Below, piece after piece: positions 45,472 through 53,177 of a stretch of 55,069 bases of DNA. Origin of the DNA: Lachnospiraceae bacterium (GTDB taxonomy: Bacteria; Bacillota; Clostridia; Lachnospirales; Lachnospiraceae). Every line of letters begins with the position of its first letter. The stretch's first letter is position 1. Location: the NCBI GenBank assembly GCA_900771955.1, contig CAAGPW010000020.1, positions 1 through 55,069 on the forward strand. Direction: 5' to 3'. The notes under the pieces are model-generated. The model searched no databases and was not told the origin of the DNA. It saw nothing but the letters and a program-made list of their open reading frames with translations. Both the position numbers and the translations under genes were made by a program.

Positions 45472-46428
45472 TCAGCCGCCAATCTGAAACATCTTTCTTC
45501 TTTCCGAAACCGCATCATCCGTGAAGTTATGTCCCAGTGGCTTTTCATAAACCGATGCCTCTATGATCCTTTCCAATTTTTGCATCTGTGTTGTATCCCT
45601 GATCACATTCTTCAATCCAATTCCCTTATCATGACAGAGACAAAGTTTTAAATATCCGTCTGCCGTCAGCCGGAGCCGGTTGCAGCTATCACAAAATTTA
45701 TGATTGATTGCACTTATAAAACCTATTTTTTCGGGATATCGTTCAAACCGGTAATAAACCGCAGGGCCGTTACCGTTCTCTTCTTTCTGTATAACTGCTG
45801 TCCCATATTTTTTTTGTATCTCTTCCAACAATACCTGATTAGACCTTCCAGTATAGTCTTTGCCATAACCAATCGGCATAATTTCAATAAAACGAACCGT
45901 CAGATGGTTCTCTGATGCATATTTTAGAATCGGCTTCCAGTTCAGTTCTTCCCTGTTCACCGTATTAATTTTCACCGGTATTTCTGCCTTTTTTGCCAGT
46001 GCAATTCCATCCAATACTTTTTTCAGTCTGTCTTCTCCGGTTAATTCTGTAAATTCCTGTGCGTCCAACGTATCAAGGCTTACATTCAATGTCCCTATAC
46101 CCGCCTGTTTTAACTGATCTGTTTTTTCAGTGAGTAAAACTCCATTGGTCGTCAGATCAACACTTTCCACTCCTTTTGTCTCATGGAGCATCTGTATCAG
46201 TTTTTCACAGTCCTTCCGCACCAGCGGTTCGCCCCCTGTAATGCGATAATGTGTAATTCCAAGTCCGACACATGCTTCTACGACTTTCCCGATTTCCTCA
46301 TATGTCAGAAATTCTGAAGTCCTTTCCCGCACTGCATCCTTGGGCATACAGTACCGGCAATGCAGGTTACACTGATCTGTAATGGAAATTCTCATATAAT
46401 TGATATTTCGTCCAAATCTATCCTTCAT
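45472..46428 (-). CDS. moaA: GTP 3',8-cyclase MoaA
   Basis: The 318-residue radical-SAM enzyme starts the molybdopterin pathway by rearranging GTP. The N-terminal cluster site is DQCNLHCRYCMP (CxxxCxxC) near residues 20-27, and the C-terminal cluster site is KFCDSCNRLRLTADGYLKLC near 250. It ends in IGG, the conserved double-glycine tail that enters the active site. Its partner MoaC is encoded in the separate run at 53174. Confidence 0.95.
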   Translation of the reverse strand: MKDRFGRNINYMRISITDQCNLHCRYCMPKDAVRERTSEFLTYEEIGKVVEACVGLGITHYRITGGEPLVRKDCEKLIQMLHETKGVESVDLTTNGVLLTEKTDQLKQAGIGTLNVSLDTLDAQEFTELTGEDRLKKVLDGIALAKKAEIPVKINTVNREELNWKPILKYASENHLTVRFIEIMPIGYGKDYTGRSNQVLLEEIQKKYGTAVIQKEENGNGPAVYYRFERYPEKIGFISAINHKFCDSCNRLRLTADGYLKLCLCHDKGIGLKNVIRDTTQMQKLERIIEASVYEKPLGHNFTDDAVSERRKMFQIGG

Positions 46429-46433
46429 ATGCT

Positions 46434-47459
46434 TTACCAGCCCTTACCAAACCCACATTCAGGAAAAGAACAGACCGGACACGACAGACACAAACCGCCC
46501 TCTCCAAGTGAGGCTAACTCCTCTGCACTTATTTTGTCATCTGCCATAATGCGTGGAAGTACAATATCAAATATGGTGCGTTTTGCATACATAACACATC
46601 CCGGCAGACCTAAAATCGGAACATTATCTTTGTAGTAGGACAGCAGAAACATTGCGCCCGGAAGCACTGGTGCTCCATAAGAAACAATTTCAGCTCCGGT
46701 ATTTTTGATTGCAAGCGGTGTCATATCATCCGGATCCACACTCATACCTCCTGTACAAATCACAAGATCCGCCCCCTGTTCTATCGCAGTAAGACAACCT
46801 TTTGTTATTTTTCCCGGATCATCATCAAATACCTCATGATAAATCGTTTCTGCACCGTACTCTGCCAGTTTTTCCATAATAACCGGGGTAAACGTATCCC
46901 TGATTCTTCCATGAAAAACCTCACTTCCAGTTGTTATAATGCCAACTCTCTTTTTATGAAACGGCTTTACGGTAAGAATCGGCCCATCCTTGCAGATATC
47001 CTTTGCCTGCTCCATCTTGTCCTTTTTTATCACCAGTGGAATAATTCTGGTTCCGGCAAGTTTATCCCCCTTCTTTATACGGGTATTCCCATGGCGGGCC
47101 GCTATCATCATTTCACCAAATGCATTTACTTTTCTTAATTTCTGACTGTCTACCTTTAACAAGCCATCACAATCTGCAATGAGCTCAATTTTTCCTTCTT
47201 TTACTTCGGAGGGATGCATAAAATCATTTTTGCACATCTCATACAGAATCTGTGCCGCCTCATTTTCATGCAGCATGGTATCATCCTTTTCCCAGATATA
47301 AACATGCTCTTTTCCCACGCTAAGCAGCACCGGAATATCTTCCTCTGTGATAATATGACCCTTACGAAACACAGCATCCTTTGTTACCCCTTTTATAATC
47401 TGTGTGATATCATGGCAGAGAACCTGACCTACTGCATCTTCTGTTTTCATCAGTTTCAT
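46434..47459 (-). CDS. MoeA-like molybdopterin-binding protein with C-terminal Cys cluster
   Basis: The 341-residue protein opens like MoeA (DAVGQVLCHDITQI) and has the MoCF_biosynth fold (IITTGSEVFHGRIRDTF near 175, VICTGGMSVDPDDMTPL, ILGLPGCVMYAKRTIFDI). It is shorter than MoeA, lacking the C-terminal domain, and ends instead in CLSCPVCSFPECGFGKGW, a cysteine cluster that could bind metal or carry Se/S. It overlaps the DUF3343 gene by an ATGA junction. Likely metal insertion into molybdopterin or holding the cofactor for modification; the exact step is not known. Confidence 0.8.
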   Translation of the reverse strand: MKLMKTEDAVGQVLCHDITQIIKGVTKDAVFRKGHIITEEDIPVLLSVGKEHVYIWEKDDTMLHENEAAQILYEMCKNDFMHPSEVKEGKIELIADCDGLLKVDSQKLRKVNAFGEMMIAARHGNTRIKKGDKLAGTRIIPLVIKKDKMEQAKDICKDGPILTVKPFHKKRVGIITTGSEVFHGRIRDTFTPVIMEKLAEYGAETIYHEVFDDDPGKITKGCLTAIEQGADLVICTGGMSVDPDDMTPLAIKNTGAEIVSYGAPVLPGAMFLLSYYKDNVPILGLPGCVMYAKRTIFDIVLPRIMADDKISAEELASLGEGGLCLSCPVCSFPECGFGKGW

Positions 47460-47725
47460 TTTATCTTCTCACCCCCAAAAACAATGGTATCTAATTCTGC
47501 TATCTGCATTGTTTCCCATTTTAACCCGGACCTTTCCAGTTCTTTTGTAATGTTTTCTTCTTCCTCCGGTTCTGCTCTCCATGCAAGACCACAGCCCGCT
47601 GATATCTCGCGCGGGACCGGAATCATCCTTCCCGGTATCTGATGCTTTGCACAATGCTTTTCCATCTTCATGGCATCTGTCGTTGTTGAAAAGGTAACGA
47701 TCAGTTTCTTTTCTTTTTTATGCAT
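47456..47725 (-). CDS. DUF3343 putative Se/S carrier protein
   Basis: An 89-residue protein of the DUF3343 family, described as a putative Se/S carrier. It has LIVTFSTTTDAMKMEKHC and PVPREISAGCGLAWR; the cysteine in SAGCGL is the likely carrier site. It sits between a cysteine-desulfurase-like enzyme and a molybdopterin-binding protein, so it may pass selenium from one to the other. That transfer is inference. Confidence 0.8.
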   Translation of the reverse strand: MHKKEKKLIVTFSTTTDAMKMEKHCAKHQIPGRMIPVPREISAGCGLAWRAEPEEEENITKELERSGLKWETMQIAELDTIVFGGEKIK

Positions 47726-47734
47726 ATCCTCACT

Positions 47735-48868
47735 CTATTCTGCAATTTCATGAATTGCCATTATTGCAGTGTCTACTTCCTCAAATGTATTATAATGAGA
47801 AAAACTAAAGCGTACCGCACCCTGTTCTTTCGTTCCAAGCGCTTCATGCATCAGCGGGGCACAATGCGCACCGGCACGTACTGCGATCTCATATTTTTCC
47901 CACAGCCAGTCACTGACCGCCGCTGAGTCATAGCCGCCAATATTAAGTGCTACTGTGGCAATCCTGTTATCCGTTTTTAAATCTCCGTATAGCTGAAGAT
48001 TTCTTATGGAACAGATTCCCTCTATGAAATATTTTTCCAGTTTCATTTCCTTTTGATAAATCTTTTCTGTTCCATACTGTTTCAGATAATCCAGTGCTGC
48101 GCCAAGTCCCGCGATCCCATGCCCGTTTAATGTTCCCGCCTCTAATAATTCCGGCATAGAAAGCGGCTGCTCTTTGCTATAGCTTTTCACTCCGCTTCCG
48201 CCAACTTTAAACGGCTGAATTTCGACATTTTCTCTTACATAAATGCCTCCTGTCCCCTGCGGTCCCAAAAGTCCCTTATGACCAGAAAAGCACAACACAT
48301 CTATTCCGGATTTTTCCACATCAAGGGGAAGGATTCCGGCTGTCTGCGCTGCATCCACAATGCATAACAGCTTATGTTTTTTTGCAAATTCGGTCACTCT
48401 TTTTAAATCCGTAACATTTCCCGTCAGATTTGATGCATGCGTAACCACGATTGCTCTGGTATTGCACTTAAAACAGCTTTCAAGCTGCTCATACAGAATC
48501 CTTCCCTTCTGATCTGCCGGTACAACCGAAAGTTCTACTCCTCTTTTTTCCATTAAATACAACGGTCTTAAGACAGAATTGTGTTCACATGCCGTTGTGA
48601 TCACATGATCCCCGGACTGGAACAGCCCCTGAATGGCAATGTTTAACGACTCCGTCGCATTGCTGGTAAATGCAATTCGCGCCGGATCTGAAATTCCAAA
48701 CAATTCGGCAATTTTTTCCCTTACAGCATAAATCATACGGGAAGCATCAAGCGTTGGCCCATGACCGCCTCTTCCTGCATTTCCCATATTGCAAAATGCC
48801 TTTATCACAGCATCTTCCACTTCCGGCGGCTTTTTTAAGGAAGTGGCTGCATTGTCAAAATAGATCAT
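47735..48868 (-). CDS. Cysteine desulfurase / selenocysteine lyase-like PLP enzyme
   Basis: The 377-residue class-V aminotransferase-fold enzyme starts MIYFDNAATSLKKP and has AFTSNATESLNIAIQGL, the cofactor-binding VDAAQTAGILPLDV and the Schiff-base lysine in VLCFSGHKGLLGPQGTGG near 203. A catalytic cysteine loop RAGAHCAPLMHEALG lies near 337. The IscS/SufS group liberates S from Cys or Se from Sec; the gene position beside yedF and selD points at Se or S supply to the cofactor. The ATG at 48868 overlaps the yedF stop; a longer frame inside yedF is rejected. Confidence 0.85.
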   Translation of the reverse strand: MIYFDNAATSLKKPPEVEDAVIKAFCNMGNAGRGGHGPTLDASRMIYAVREKIAELFGISDPARIAFTSNATESLNIAIQGLFQSGDHVITTACEHNSVLRPLYLMEKRGVELSVVPADQKGRILYEQLESCFKCNTRAIVVTHASNLTGNVTDLKRVTEFAKKHKLLCIVDAAQTAGILPLDVEKSGIDVLCFSGHKGLLGPQGTGGIYVRENVEIQPFKVGGSGVKSYSKEQPLSMPELLEAGTLNGHGIAGLGAALDYLKQYGTEKIYQKEMKLEKYFIEGICSIRNLQLYGDLKTDNRIATVALNIGGYDSAAVSDWLWEKYEIAVRAGAHCAPLMHEALGTKEQGAVRFSFSHYNTFEEVDTAIMAIHEIAE

Positions 48869-49488
48869 GGTTTTATGATCAGTCCGGCCTGTGTCATTTT
48901 TTCTGCGATCACATACATATTCGTAACACATCCGACTGCAAGCTTTTCGGTCAGCCCATAATAATTCAGACAGGTTCCACAGGTTAGAATTTCTACCCCC
49001 AAAGCTTCTAATGACTTCAGATCTTCAAGCACCTCCGAATCTTCACAGGTAAGTTTTGCGCCTCCATTATAAAAGAGCATGGTACCAGGAAGCTCATCCT
49101 GCTGCGTCAGGGCATACACAAACCCTTTGATCAGCACTCCACCCAGTTCTTCATTGCCCTCTCCCATTTTTGAAGAAGAAATGACGACCACGGTATTCTT
49201 TTTCCTGCTGTCGACCTGACAGTTTTCTTCCTCCTTCTTTTGCACTTCTTCCTCTGTTTCCACTGTAATTTCCTTTATTGTCATTACAACACTGTACTTT
49301 TGTTCTTCCAGTTTTTCCGATTTTACATCATATCCTTTTTGATTTGCCATCTTCGTCAGATTCTGGACCGCAATTTCATTATCTACAAAGATTTCTACTT
49401 CCCCGGGTTCTTTCATCCCTTTTATTGCATTTTTGGTCTTAACTACTGGAATCGGGCATGCATCTCCCATTGCGTTTACTCTTATCAT
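48865..49488 (-). CDS. yedF: Selenium metabolism protein YedF
   Basis: The 207-residue protein has an N-terminal TusA-like domain with GDACPIPVVKTKNAI (the CPxP carrier site near residue 10) and a C-terminal DsrE/TusD-like domain with a conserved cysteine pair in EILTCGTCLNYYGL near 168. This two-domain form is the selenium-linked YedF family that travels with selD. It is thought to move selenium as a persulfide or selenide-like adduct. It follows selD by 12 bp with a strong AGGAGG site. Confidence 0.88.
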   Translation of the reverse strand: MIRVNAMGDACPIPVVKTKNAIKGMKEPGEVEIFVDNEIAVQNLTKMANQKGYDVKSEKLEEQKYSVVMTIKEITVETEEEVQKKEEENCQVDSRKKNTVVVISSSKMGEGNEELGGVLIKGFVYALTQQDELPGTMLFYNGGAKLTCEDSEVLEDLKSLEALGVEILTCGTCLNYYGLTEKLAVGCVTNMYVIAEKMTQAGLIIKP

Positions 49489-49500
49489 TTACGTTTCCTC

Positions 49501-50535
49501 CTATTCTGTTCCGGTCACCCGGATCTCCACATCTTCTTTTTTTATAATTTCACCGACAATTTCTGCCGGTAAGCCTGCCTGTTTTAAATCATTTAAAAGT
49601 TTTCCTGCATCCTGTTTTGACACTGCGATCAATAATCCCCCGGATGTCTGCGGATCAAACAAAACTTCTTCCATTGCAAACGATACGTCCTCAAAAGAAA
49701 CATATGGTTCAAAATGATTTCTGTTTCTCTGACCCGCCGCCGTGTACAGAAATTCATCTGCATATTCTATGGCACCGGGCAGCACCGGAACCTGATCCGC
49801 AAAAATATGACAGGACACCCTCTGATCCAGCATTTCATGCAGATGTCCCAGAAAACTGAAGCCCGTTACATCCGTACATGCATGGATCTCATAATTCTTA
49901 CAAACCTCTGCAGCATATTTATTTAATTCGGTCATGGACTGAATGGCTTCTGCCATATGTTCCTTTTTTGCCTCACCCACCCGGTTTGCAGTACATATGA
50001 TCCCAACTCCAAGCCGTTTGGTTAAAATCAGCTGATCTCCAACTGTCCCCTGATTATTGGGATACATTTTAGCCGGATCGACAATCCCTGTCACAGATAA
50101 TCCATACTTTATGCCGCTGTCTGCTATGGAATGTCCTCCTGCCAGAATGCCTCCCGCTTCTGCGACTTTTTCCGCTCCTCCGCGCATGACCTCACCCAAA
50201 ATATTTAAATCCATGTTTTCGGGAAAGCAGACAATATTTAATGCTGTTTTTACCTCTCCACCCATTGCATATACGTCACTTAACGCATTGGCGGCAGCAA
50301 TTTTCCCAAATGTATAAGGATCTTCTACCATCGGAGGGAAAAAATCCAGTGTCTGCACAATCGCAATATGATCAGTTATTTTATAAACAGCGGCATCATC
50401 ATGACTGTCGTAACCGATCAGCAGATTTTCATCCAAAGTACCCTTCGGCAATTTTTCCAGTATTCTGCTTAGGACTCCTGCTCCAAGTTTCGCCGTACAG
50501 CCTCCGCCCTTGCAAAAAACAATTTTATCGTCCAT
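49501..50535 (-). CDS. selD: Selenophosphate synthetase
   Basis: The 344-residue enzyme makes selenophosphate from selenide and ATP. The catalytic region is CKGGGCTAKLGAGVL at residues 8-22, with Cys at the site that is Cys or Sec in other SelD and the conserved Lys two positions on. The rest fits the AIR-synthase-like fold (QTLDFFPPMVEDPYTFG, LAGGHSIADSGIKYGL, DVTGFSFLGH, DPQTSGGLL). No selA, selB or tRNA-Sec gene is in the window, so it may serve the molybdenum cofactor. It is the second gene after guaD. Confidence 0.93.
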   Translation of the reverse strand: MDDKIVFCKGGGCTAKLGAGVLSRILEKLPKGTLDENLLIGYDSHDDAAVYKITDHIAIVQTLDFFPPMVEDPYTFGKIAAANALSDVYAMGGEVKTALNIVCFPENMDLNILGEVMRGGAEKVAEAGGILAGGHSIADSGIKYGLSVTGIVDPAKMYPNNQGTVGDQLILTKRLGVGIICTANRVGEAKKEHMAEAIQSMTELNKYAAEVCKNYEIHACTDVTGFSFLGHLHEMLDQRVSCHIFADQVPVLPGAIEYADEFLYTAAGQRNRNHFEPYVSFEDVSFAMEEVLFDPQTSGGLLIAVSKQDAGKLLNDLKQAGLPAEIVGEIIKKEDVEIRVTGTE

Positions 50536-50548
50536 CCTTTTTTCTCTC

Positions 50549-51841
50549 CTATGTCAGGTCTATCCTTCTTCCAGCGACAAATTTATCTGTAATTTTACAT
50601 TCTCCCGGCAAATATATCATACGTTCCGCTCTCTCTTTGATCGTCAGCTCACGCATACTCCGTATTTTGCTGTCGTCCACTACAAGCAGGTCACATTCAA
50701 AGCCCTTCTGAAAGCTTCCAACATTTCCAAAATAGCTTCCACCACCGGCAGTAGCCAGGAAAAACACTTCATCAAATGTAAGTGGCTTTATTTCCTGATC
50801 CTTGATCCTCCAGTACATCTTGGATGCCTGAACTGCATGCGCCATCGATTGTGGAATGGACAGGCTCGCACCTCCGGCGACATCACTGCCAAGTCCCACA
50901 GAGATTCCTCTTTCCAGATATTTTCGAATCGGTGCAATTCCAGATGCCACATTAAAATTGGAGTCCGGGCAATGTGCGATATAAGTATGATGTGCTTTCA
51001 GCAGATCCATTTCCTCTTCTCCACTGTATACACAATGTGCCATAACTGCAGGATATGTTTTATCCCCAAGCATATCAAACAATTCATACGCCTGTCCGTA
51101 GCTCTCTGCCTGCGGAACAAGTTCCTTTACCCATGCAATTTCTGACAGGTTTTCAGACAGATGTGACTGCACGCGCAGCTTATATTCCTTCTGAATTTCG
51201 GAAAGCGCTCTCATCAGTTCATCTGAACAGGATGGAATAAATCTCGGCGTTAAAATCGGGTTTGTTCTGTGATAGTCTTTTCGCCCCGTCTCTTCTAACC
51301 ATAATTTTGTATCTTTCGCCGATTCGCAGGCACTTTTTTCACATAGTTCAACAGAACCATTACGATCCATATTGACCTTTCCTACATAGGTAATAAGTCC
51401 TGTTCGTTCTAACTGATCCATCAGTTCTAAGGTTGCTTCTGTGTGCAGCGTCGCAAAAATACATGCTCTGGTCGTAAAACTGTTTTTCAGATCCTCCGTA
51501 AAAAATGAATACGCAGATTTTGCATAATTCAGATCTTTATATTTTGCTTCTTCCGGAAATGTATTTGTCTGTAGCCATTCCAATAATTCCATGTCCATTC
51601 CCAGACCTCGAAACGTATACTGCGGTGCATGCACATGAAGATCTGTCATTCCGGGCATGATAAGCTTTCCTGTATCGTCATACAGTTTTAATCCCTTCCA
51701 TTTTTCCGGGAGTTCATCAAATACCCCCTCACAGATTCCATTCATACAGACTACGTATGCATCCTTTTTGCATACAATTTCCTTATTTTTTCCTATATGT
51801 ATTACATCACCTTTGACAACAAAATCTTTTTTTCTGTCCAT
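50549..51841 (-). CDS. guaD: Guanine deaminase
   Basis: The 430-residue amidohydrolase converts guanine to xanthine and ammonia. It has the signature MTDLHVHAPQYTFRGLGMD near residue 65, LLEWLQTNTFPEE, the zinc-binding QSHLSENLSEIAWV, MAHCVYSG, and GLGSDVAGGASLSI. This feeds xanthine to the hydroxylases. The ATG at 51841 has GGGGTG 6 nt upstream; a GTG at 51850 lies inside that site. It heads the guaD-selD-...-modC run with a leader containing a hairpin and a 10-codon ORF. Confidence 0.92.
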   Translation of the reverse strand: MDRKKDFVVKGDVIHIGKNKEIVCKKDAYVVCMNGICEGVFDELPEKWKGLKLYDDTGKLIMPGMTDLHVHAPQYTFRGLGMDMELLEWLQTNTFPEEAKYKDLNYAKSAYSFFTEDLKNSFTTRACIFATLHTEATLELMDQLERTGLITYVGKVNMDRNGSVELCEKSACESAKDTKLWLEETGRKDYHRTNPILTPRFIPSCSDELMRALSEIQKEYKLRVQSHLSENLSEIAWVKELVPQAESYGQAYELFDMLGDKTYPAVMAHCVYSGEEEMDLLKAHHTYIAHCPDSNFNVASGIAPIRKYLERGISVGLGSDVAGGASLSIPQSMAHAVQASKMYWRIKDQEIKPLTFDEVFFLATAGGGSYFGNVGSFQKGFECDLLVVDDSKIRSMRELTIKERAERMIYLPGECKITDKFVAGRRIDLT

Positions 51842-51856
51842 AATAATCACCCCAAT

Positions 51857-51889
51857 TTAATCTTTACAGTGCTTTTTAGGAAAGGCCAT
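51857..51889 (-). CDS. Possible 10-residue leader peptide before guaD
   Basis: MAFPKKHCKD, ten codons and a TAA, lies in the guaD leader. AAGGAG is placed 7 nt before its ATG, as good as any gene here, and its stop is 15 nt before the guaD ATG. It could couple or attenuate guaD translation. Only one copy is seen, so chance cannot be excluded. Confidence 0.4.
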   Translation of the reverse strand: MAFPKKHCKD

Positions 51890-51900
51890 AGTTACACTCC

Positions 51901-51943
51901 TTATCGCATTACCGTAACGAGGTCTTTTCTATAGCGTAAAAAA
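51901..51943. repeat. 43-bp intergenic direct repeat, copy A
   Basis: TTATCGCATTA then CGTAAC, GGTCTTT, CTATAG and GTAAAAAA in the guaD leader. It matches copy B at 54469-54511 at 38 of 43 positions without gaps and in the same orientation. In both copies the A-rich end abuts a hairpin. Confidence 0.75.
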
Positions 51944-51969
51944 ACGGAGCTATAGACATCTATAGCTCC
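51938..51969 (-). terminator. Leader terminator hairpin before guaD
   Basis: A perfect 10-bp stem GGAGCTATAG with a 4-nt loop (51946-51969) is followed on the minus strand by GTTTTTTT. It starts only about 8 nt after the predicted guaD transcription start, so most transcripts would end at about 40 nt unless it is bypassed. A further CTATAG downstream could compete for pairing. Confidence 0.65.
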
Positions 51970-51983
51970 TTTGCATATTAAGT

Positions 51984-52012
51984 ATATTACTACTTTTTGA
52001 CTAAATAGTCAA
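51984..52012 (-). promoter_or_regulatory. Sigma-A promoter of the guaD-selD-mod run
   Basis: TTGACT (52012-52007) and TAATAT (51989-51984) are 17 bp apart on the minus strand. The -35 is half of the dyad operator at 51996-52013. Confidence 0.65.
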
Positions 52013-52013
52013 A
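51996..52013. promoter_or_regulatory. Perfect dyad operator between guaD and mocA
   Basis: TTTGACTAAATAGTCAAA: 7-bp arms with a 4-bp centre, covering the guaD -35 and upstream of the mocA -10. Size and symmetry fit a TetR-family site; a close variant lies at the importer promoter. Confidence 0.6.
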
Positions 52014-52047
52014 TTTATATAAAATACTACTTTCCGTTCCATAATTA

Positions 52048-52056
52048 TGATATACT
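52048..52056 (+). promoter_or_regulatory. Extended -10 promoter of mocA
   Basis: TGATATACT on the plus strand, an extended -10 element, 39 bp before the mocA start. No good -35 is seen. Confidence 0.45.
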
Positions 52057-52094
52057 TTCTTCCATAAAATGATTTGATCAAAAAGGTGGCAAAT

Positions 52095-52727
52095 ATGAAT
52101 CCAAATAAAGAAAAATCCGTCTCCATCTGCTGTATTATCATGGCATCCGGTCTTGGGAAACGCTTCGGCAGCAATAAATTGTTAACCAGCCTTCAGGGAA
52201 AGCCCCTATTTTCCTATGCACTTTCTGCAACCGCTCTTTCCTGCATTGCGGGACGTGTAATCGTCACAAGATACCCGGAAATTAAGGATTATTGCCAGAA
52301 AAACGACGTTTCCTGTATTCTTCATGATATGCCGGACCGAAATGATACCATTGCACTTGGCGTTAACTTTTTTCTGAAAGAAGCACCCGAAGCTTCCGGA
52401 TTTCTTTTCCTTCCGGCAGATCAGCCCTGCCTCACCCAAAGAAGCGTGTCCCTGCTTTGTACTACATTTCTCCAGAATCCGGACAAGATCTGTCGGCTCA
52501 GTTATCAGGATATTGCCGGTACTCCTGTTATCTTTCCGGCCTGTTATCAAAACGATCTGCTTTGCCTTCCTCCCAAAAATGGAGGAAGCTTCATTATAAA
52601 GCAGCATCCAAAACAGGTTCTTTTCGTTCCTGCGGCAGATAAACGGGAATTAATGGATGTTGACACCCCGGAAGATCTGTTATCACTGTCTTCCACATTC
52701 CCCATCCAGTCCCAGAAGAATGTTTAA
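52095..52727 (+). CDS. mocA: MocA-like molybdenum cofactor nucleotidyltransferase (YgfJ)
   Basis: The 210-residue GT-A-fold enzyme has CIIMASGLGKRFGSNKLLT near residue 12 (nucleotide loop), PLFSYALSA, FLFLPADQPCLTQRSVSLL and a DVDTPEDL tail. MocA-type proteins add CMP to molybdopterin; the YgfJ group goes with selenium-dependent hydroxylases, and this is its likely role here. The start at 52095 follows AAGGTGG; the frame upstream is not used. Alone on the plus strand, it ends convergently inside the mogA coding end (45-bp overlap). Confidence 0.85.
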   Translation: MNPNKEKSVSICCIIMASGLGKRFGSNKLLTSLQGKPLFSYALSATALSCIAGRVIVTRYPEIKDYCQKNDVSCILHDMPDRNDTIALGVNFFLKEAPEASGFLFLPADQPCLTQRSVSLLCTTFLQNPDKICRLSYQDIAGTPVIFPACYQNDLLCLPPKNGGSFIIKQHPKQVLFVPAADKRELMDVDTPEDLLSLSSTFPIQSQKNV

Positions 52728-53177
52728 TCCATGCTCCAGCGTATCAAGAATATAGGTAAGACTTTCTTCTACCGCCTTTTTACTTCCCGGAAGATTGACA
52801 ATCAGTGTCTTTCCCCGGATAACGCTGATACCCCGCCCCAGCATCGCACGCTTCGTAATTGTCATGCTGTATGCTCGGATTGCCTCTGCAATTCCCGGTA
52901 CATTTCGCTCTGCAACCGCCAGTGTAGCTTCCGGAGTAACATCTCTTTCGGAAAATCCGGTTCCTCCTGTTGTAAGGATCAGTTCACATCCAACCTCATC
53001 CGACAGCCGAATCAGTTCTGCCTCGATCTGTTCTTTTTCATCCGGTAAAACTTTATACGAGCAAACCGTATAAATTTCTTCCGGAAGCAGTTCCCTGATC
53101 TTAGAACCGCTTAAATCCTCTCTCTCTCCTCTCGCACCTTTATCACTTAAAGTCACAATTCCAACTCGAAACATCAT
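52683..53177 (-). CDS. mogA: Molybdopterin adenylyltransferase MogA/MoaB
   Basis: The 164-residue MoCF_biosynth protein has RVGIVTLSDKGARGEREDLS at the start, LILTTGGTGFSERDVTPEAT near 73 (molybdopterin-binding GGTG) and VNLPGSKKAVEESL near 135. It activates molybdopterin by adenylation before metal insertion. The ATG at 53177 overlaps the moaC stop and follows GAGGAG. Its last 45 bases overlap the end of mocA on the other strand. Confidence 0.9.
   Translation of the reverse strand: MMFRVGIVTLSDKGARGEREDLSGSKIRELLPEEIYTVCSYKVLPDEKEQIEAELIRLSDEVGCELILTTGGTGFSERDVTPEATLAVAERNVPGIAEAIRAYSMTITKRAMLGRGISVIRGKTLIVNLPGSKKAVEESLTYILDTLEHGLNILLGLDGECGRQ

Noticed and set aside
49501..50535. SelD as a selenocysteine protein with in-frame TGA
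   Set aside because: The catalytic position is encoded as Cys and the frame is open from the ATG without an internal TGA.
51857..51980. Molybdenum cofactor or purine riboswitch before guaD
   Set aside because: I could not fold either known aptamer; only a terminator hairpin, a repeat and a short ORF are supported.
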